Origin: Spirochaetes bacterium ADurb.BinA120
GTDB taxonomy: Bacteria > Spirochaetota > UBA4802 > UBA5368
DNA: 63,971 nucleotides
NCBI GenBank assembly: GCA_002069125.1
Contig: MVZN01000011.1
Span: 1-63,971, forward strand
Direction of reading: 5' to 3'
Shown here: positions 60,840 through 63,971 of the stretch, in pieces
Layout: every line of letters begins with the position of its first letter
Position numbering within the stretch: the stretch's first letter is position 1
The notes under the pieces: model-generated
The model's input: the letters and a program-made list of their open reading frames with translations, nothing else
What the model was told of the DNA's origin: nothing
The model's database searches: none
Program-made: the position numbers and the translations under genes

Positions 60840-62069
60840 CTATACATCGAACTCCACCGGCAGAAACGGCAGCTCCTTTTTGAACCCCACGGCCCTGCTG
60901 ATCCTCTTCATGAGCCCGATCAGATCCCCCTTTATCACCTTCTCCGCCCCGTCTATCAGCACGCGCTGGTACTTTAACTTGAGCGAATCGAAAAGCCACG
61001 AGTACTCCGCGTTGCCATACGCCGGTTTGCCGTCTATTACGACCAGCATGACGTCGCGAAGCTCCGCGGAGACTATCGACTCGTAGGGGCTCTTCCCCCT
61101 GTCGGCAAAAACCGTTAGGTCCGCGATAAAACCCGGTTTTACCTGCCCGAATTTTCTCAACCGGAAGGCCCTCGCCGGGTTGACGGTCACCATGCGCACA
61201 ATCTCTTCGTCGGAAAGGGCCCTGCCGTAGGCCTTTCGGAAATAGTCCCTGTCGAACTTCATCTCGGACAGAAGATTGAGCCCCCCCGACATCGGGGAGT
61301 CGGTGCCAATGCACACATTGACTCCCTCCTCGAGCATTTTCCCCACATTGGCCGTCCGGTTGAACATGAAGACGTTGGAATCCCCGCACCACACAACCGA
61401 CGCGCCCTTTTTCTTGATTAGCCGGATGTCCTCCTCGGTGAACGCTATGCCGTGCACCAGCACCGAATGCTCTCCCAGCCCGCCTTTGCCGTCAAGAGTT
61501 TTAAGGTCGCGCGCGGTCTCCGGATCGAAACCCTCGGCTATGTGCGTGATGAAAGGCATATCGTTCTTCACCGCTTTCTGGTACTCGACCTCCACGCCCT
61601 CGCCCCAGGCCAGGGCGAACGAGGTTATCGAATGCGCCAGGGCGTAATTTCGCAGGGCCCGCATAGGCAGGAGATCGAGGAACTGCTCGCTTACGAAGTG
61701 CGGAATATGATCCGACACCGTGGTGGTGCCGGCTATGAGGTTACGGTATCCGCCGAGCAGATACAGGTCCCGGTTTTCAATCTGCTGGCGCTCCTGGTAA
61801 ACCGGGGCGCTTTTTAGGTCGTTGTCCCAGGGAAGCCAGTTTTCGTATGGGCCGTTTCCCACCTTCGGGTAATAGGTGCCGAGTAGATGGTCGTGCGCGT
61901 TGATAAGCCCCGGCGCCAGTACGCCATTCTCGATTTCAAGGGTGAGCGCGGTTCTGGGTTTGTCCCGGACTATCTTCTCTATTTTATTGTCTTTTATCTC
62001 CAGACCGCCGCCCGAAGCGATGTCCTCGGGCGTCAGAACGGTTACTCCGCTAATACTCCATTCTTTCAT
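60840..62069 (-). CDS. Amidohydrolase (chlorohydrolase/ATZ-TRZ-like)
   Basis: The 409 residues have the metal-binding pattern of this superfamily: APGLINAHDHLLGTYYP (HxH-like), a later His in HIAEGFDPETA, HGIAFTEEDI and the Asp in CIGTDSPMSGG. The lack of an obvious substrate loop leaves guanine deaminase, S-adenosylhomocysteine deaminase or other deaminase possibilities open. The start at 62069 has GGAAGGAATGCGG upstream. It heads the cNMP/CRP gene row with an 18-bp gap. Confidence 0.85.
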   Translation of the reverse strand: MKEWSISGVTVLTPEDIASGGGLEIKDNKIEKIVRDKPRTALTLEIENGVLAPGLINAHDHLLGTYYPKVGNGPYENWLPWDNDLKSAPVYQERQQIENRDLYLLGGYRNLIAGTTTVSDHIPHFVSEQFLDLLPMRALRNYALAHSITSFALAWGEGVEVEYQKAVKNDMPFITHIAEGFDPETARDLKTLDGKGGLGEHSVLVHGIAFTEEDIRLIKKKGASVVWCGDSNVFMFNRTANVGKMLEEGVNVCIGTDSPMSGGLNLLSEMKFDRDYFRKAYGRALSDEEIVRMVTVNPARAFRLRKFGQVKPGFIADLTVFADRGKSPYESIVSAELRDVMLVVIDGKPAYGNAEYSWLFDSLKLKYQRVLIDGAEKVIKGDLIGLMKRISRAVGFKKELPFLPVEFDV

Positions 62070-62340
62070 TCCGCATTCCTTCCTGCATGCTGGTTGTACG
62101 CACTCAAAGCGGCCGCGGAACCCGTCATGCGGCCGGAACGCTTATCCGCGAAAAGCGGCCATGCCGCCTTCCCGGTCTTCTCTAAACCGAAAATCCGGCC
62201 AAATCCGGCCGAAAAAAATGACCCTTTAAGATTTTAGACATACGGCGGGGCTCAGTCAAGAAAAATATACACACGGCCGCCCCCGCCCCATGGAGGCCCA
62301 TCGATTATCTTATCGGCCCATAGCCGCGGGCAAAACACCC

Positions 62341-63306
62341 CTAATAGTTAAATTTTTCCAGGATGTCCCCCGGGGCGGCCGCGGGTTTCCTGCCGTAGTA
62401 TTCCATCAGGAGATCGCAGCGGTCGCTGAAAAATCCGTCGGCCCCGAAAAAGTTGAGCAGCGAAAACTGCCAGGGCGCATTCACCGTATATACATGAACC
62501 ACCAGCCCGGCCCTGTGGGCCCTTCCGAGGTTCCACGGATATGCGACGTAGCCTACCGGCCCCATGCCCGTTCCGATCTCCGCGGCCGCGCCTACAAGCC
62601 CGTTCCAGCCGGAATCCCTCTCCATCTTCTCGTCGACCAGGTAGGTGCGCGGGACGGCAGGGGCCGCCTTCGCAAAGGCCTTTAGGCTCTCCCGGCTGAA
62701 TGACTGGAACACGAGCCTGCGGGGATCGAGCCGGCCCCTAAGGGCGAGCGTCCCCACTATCTCCTGTTCGATGCCGGGATACATTTCCGGGCCCTTGCTC
62801 TCTATGTACAGGCCGACAGGCCGCCCGGCCGCCGAGGCGATGGCAATGACCTCCTCGAGAGTGAGAATCTTTAGGCCCCTGTAGGCCCGGCGTGCCCTGT
62901 CGGGATGGAGCGCATTGAACCACGAGCCCGCGTCCAGCGATTTTACCTCGGCCAGGGTGAAATCGGCCACCCGGTTTTTTGCGCGGGAAGGAAAGCGCTC
63001 GGCGACGTCCGTGTTCCGCTCGAAGCTGTCGTCGTGATGGGCGATCAGCACGCCGTCGGAGGTGCGCTGTACGTCGAGCTCCAGATAATCGGCCCCAAGC
63101 TCGCGGGCGAGAATATATGCCGGGGCGGTTGCCTCCGGAGCGAGATACGACGCGCCGCGATGAGCTATTACCGCAGGATAAACCATCCCTAAGCGTTCGG
63201 ACGCGGCCCTGCCCGCCGACGGGGCCGCTACGATTCGAATCGTTACGGCGGCCGCCGCGATCAGAAAAATGACGATTGAGGCAATAAGCGAAACCCGTCG
63301 TATCAT
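62341..63306 (-). CDS. Glycerophosphodiester phosphodiesterase, membrane-anchored
   Basis: The 321-residue protein has an N-terminal hydrophobic segment (LIASIVIFLIAAAAVTIRIV) and a GDPD barrel with AVIAHRGASYLAPE, LELDVQRTSDGVLIAHHDD (catalytic Glu/His/Asp) and a later LYIESKGPEMYP, which carries another metal ligand. It would cleave glycerophosphodiesters to glycerol-3-phosphate. The upstream region is the repeat-rich right end. The start at 63306 has GGGGG eight nt upstream. Confidence 0.9.
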   Translation of the reverse strand: MIRRVSLIASIVIFLIAAAAVTIRIVAAPSAGRAASERLGMVYPAVIAHRGASYLAPEATAPAYILARELGADYLELDVQRTSDGVLIAHHDDSFERNTDVAERFPSRAKNRVADFTLAEVKSLDAGSWFNALHPDRARRAYRGLKILTLEEVIAIASAAGRPVGLYIESKGPEMYPGIEQEIVGTLALRGRLDPRRLVFQSFSRESLKAFAKAAPAVPRTYLVDEKMERDSGWNGLVGAAAEIGTGMGPVGYVAYPWNLGRAHRAGLVVHVYTVNAPWQFSLLNFFGADGFFSDRCDLLMEYYGRKPAAAPGDILEKFNY

Positions 63307-63575
63307 GTGAAACCCCCGTCGTGGTTTTTTCTATTATATTCCACACCGGGCCCGGCTTTTCAATTATTATTTCCCCCGGCCACCGGCGCTTAAAGCAGGC
63401 ATGGGCTAAGCCGCGTTCGGCCCACGCCGCCCGCCTGTAAAGATCTTCGGTCGGACCGGAACATCGCCGCCGCCGGGGAGTCCGAGCATTTTCAAAACTG
63501 GTCAAAATATATATACATTATTTCATAAGTACATATATTAGACTCGTTGCATAACTGGCCGAGAGAGCCCTTTTT

Positions 63576-63594
63576 CCCCCGCCTGCGGCGGGGG
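63576..63594. repeat. Perfect GC hairpin
   Basis: CCCCCGCC-TGC-GGCGGGGG: eight-base perfect arms with a 3-nt loop. Just outside the left terminal inverted repeat of the neighbouring element. Confidence 0.8.
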
Positions 63595-63623
63595 TAACGT
63601 CGATTATTCCGAATTTGGCAACA

Positions 63624-63897
63624 ACTCTATTATAATGGCAACCTCTAATAATTAGGTTTCCCCGCCCGCCTTCGGCGGGCGGGGAAACCTAAGTCCCGAA
63701 TATACCAGTAGTTACGATTAATGGGAACTTTTAAAATTTAAGGGCAGTCGCAAAATTCGGTTTATCCGCCCGCCGAAGGCGGGCGGATAAACCTAACTTT
63801 TGAATTTACCAGTAGTTACATTTCAAAGAAAACCAAAAAAATGCTAATTTTTAGGACTCCCCTTAATTTTTAGAGGTTGCCGTAATATCAATAGAGT
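63624..63897. repeat. MITE-like element: imperfect terminal inverted repeats around two perfect hairpins
   Basis: The left end (63624-63654) and the inverse complement of the right end (63863-63897) share ACTCTATT and, after a short gap, GGCAACCTCTA and AATTA, about 33 bp in all. Inside are two perfect palindromes: 63654-63690 (17-base arms, TTC loop, arm AGGTTTCCCCGCCCGCC) and 63759-63793 (16-base arms, GAA loop, arm GGTTTATCCGCCCGCC). Each is followed by TATACCAGTAGTTAC or TTTACCAGTAGTTAC, whose inverse complement recurs at 6415. No transposase is encoded. Being a mobile element is inference. Confidence 0.7.
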
Positions 63898-63971
63898 GAT
63901 CGACGGGGGGGTATCTCCGACAGGCGTAGATGCAATGGCCGCGCCTCAGGCCCTCGCATGCCGCGGGACCG

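Larger units (their letters stand above)
63307..63971. other. Gene-free right-end region with nested hairpins and inverted repeats
   Basis: No gene is supported to the window end. The AT-rich part (63500-63900) carries the repeats listed next. The last 70 bases (63897-63971) include a G7 run and GC-rich sequence with no recognised feature; a gene beginning outside the window cannot be excluded. Confidence 0.6.

Overview
The window is about 64 kb of GC-rich chromosomal DNA with the gene content of a free-living, Gram-negative-type bacterium. I favour a spirochaete, loosely Leptospira-like. The reasons are an LL-diaminopimelate aminotransferase together with dapF, a C-di-GMP-rich signalling set (GGDEF, degenerate HD-GYP), stand-alone cNMP-binding regulators including one fused to TPRs, a PASTA protein next to rpe, a FlhB-like fragment with a FliK-like partner, and many loosely boxed lipoproteins and exported proteins. 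The assignment is inference; no rRNA is present. Genes are densely packed on both strands with frequent ATGA overlaps. No phage, transposase or CRISPR array is visible.

Layout. 1-6340 (minus): an N-terminally intact but window-truncated membrane sensor, thiol peroxidase, a GMC oxidoreductase, a protein with a histone-H1-like tail, a PQQ-propeller/OmpA fusion and exonuclease III. 6341-6943: a gene-free, repeat-rich stretch. 6944-10651 (plus): a translationally coupled cluster of a MetV-like protein, a short MetF-like protein and both subunits of indolepyruvate ferredoxin oxidoreductase. 10663-18272: a large hybrid histidine kinase, tRNA-Ala, a penicillin-acylase-family protein, dapL and a lipoprotein. 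18443-22204 (minus): a formate dehydrogenase whose catalytic subunit is read through an in-frame UGA followed by a textbook bacterial SECIS hairpin. 22780-25742: DNA methylase, response regulator/diguanylate cyclase, AI-2E family permease and a 54-codon gene.

25862-31689 (minus) is a long ribosome/translation operon (rpsP, khpA, rimM, trmD, rplS, rnhB) that continues into a FliK-like gene, a FlhB C-terminal-domain gene, a degenerate HD-GYP gene and yraN. It is followed by rpe and a PASTA protein, then pgsA, an amidase and a GerMN protein on plus, dapF on minus, a polysaccharide deacetylase, a J-domain protein and mntP. 39803-40197 carries a 141-bp tandem repeat related to a single copy near 6.7 kb. 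40302-50165 holds an exported protein, tRNA-Arg(CCG), a second J-domain protein, a histidine kinase, nth, an unknown membrane protein, prmC-prfA, a paraoxonase-like protein and a small Cys-rich protein.

50284-57702 is a CoA/fatty-acid metabolism neighbourhood: acyl-CoA ligase, enoyl-CoA hydratase, TetR regulator, a Nudix hydrolase of the split-box type, a DUF6125/ATC-hydrolase-like protein, nitronate monooxygenase and a hotdog thioesterase. 57850-63306 holds a secreted 13-repeat MORN protein, tRNA-Arg(CCT), two cNMP-binding proteins, an amidohydrolase and a glycerophosphodiester phosphodiesterase. The right end (63307-63971) is gene-free and carries nested perfect hairpins inside imperfect terminal inverted repeats, with modules that recur near 6.4 kb.

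The parts most worth a second look are the MetV/half-MetF/Ior cluster, the possibly lipid-anchored Tat-exported selenocysteine formate dehydrogenase, and the dispersed hairpin elements.
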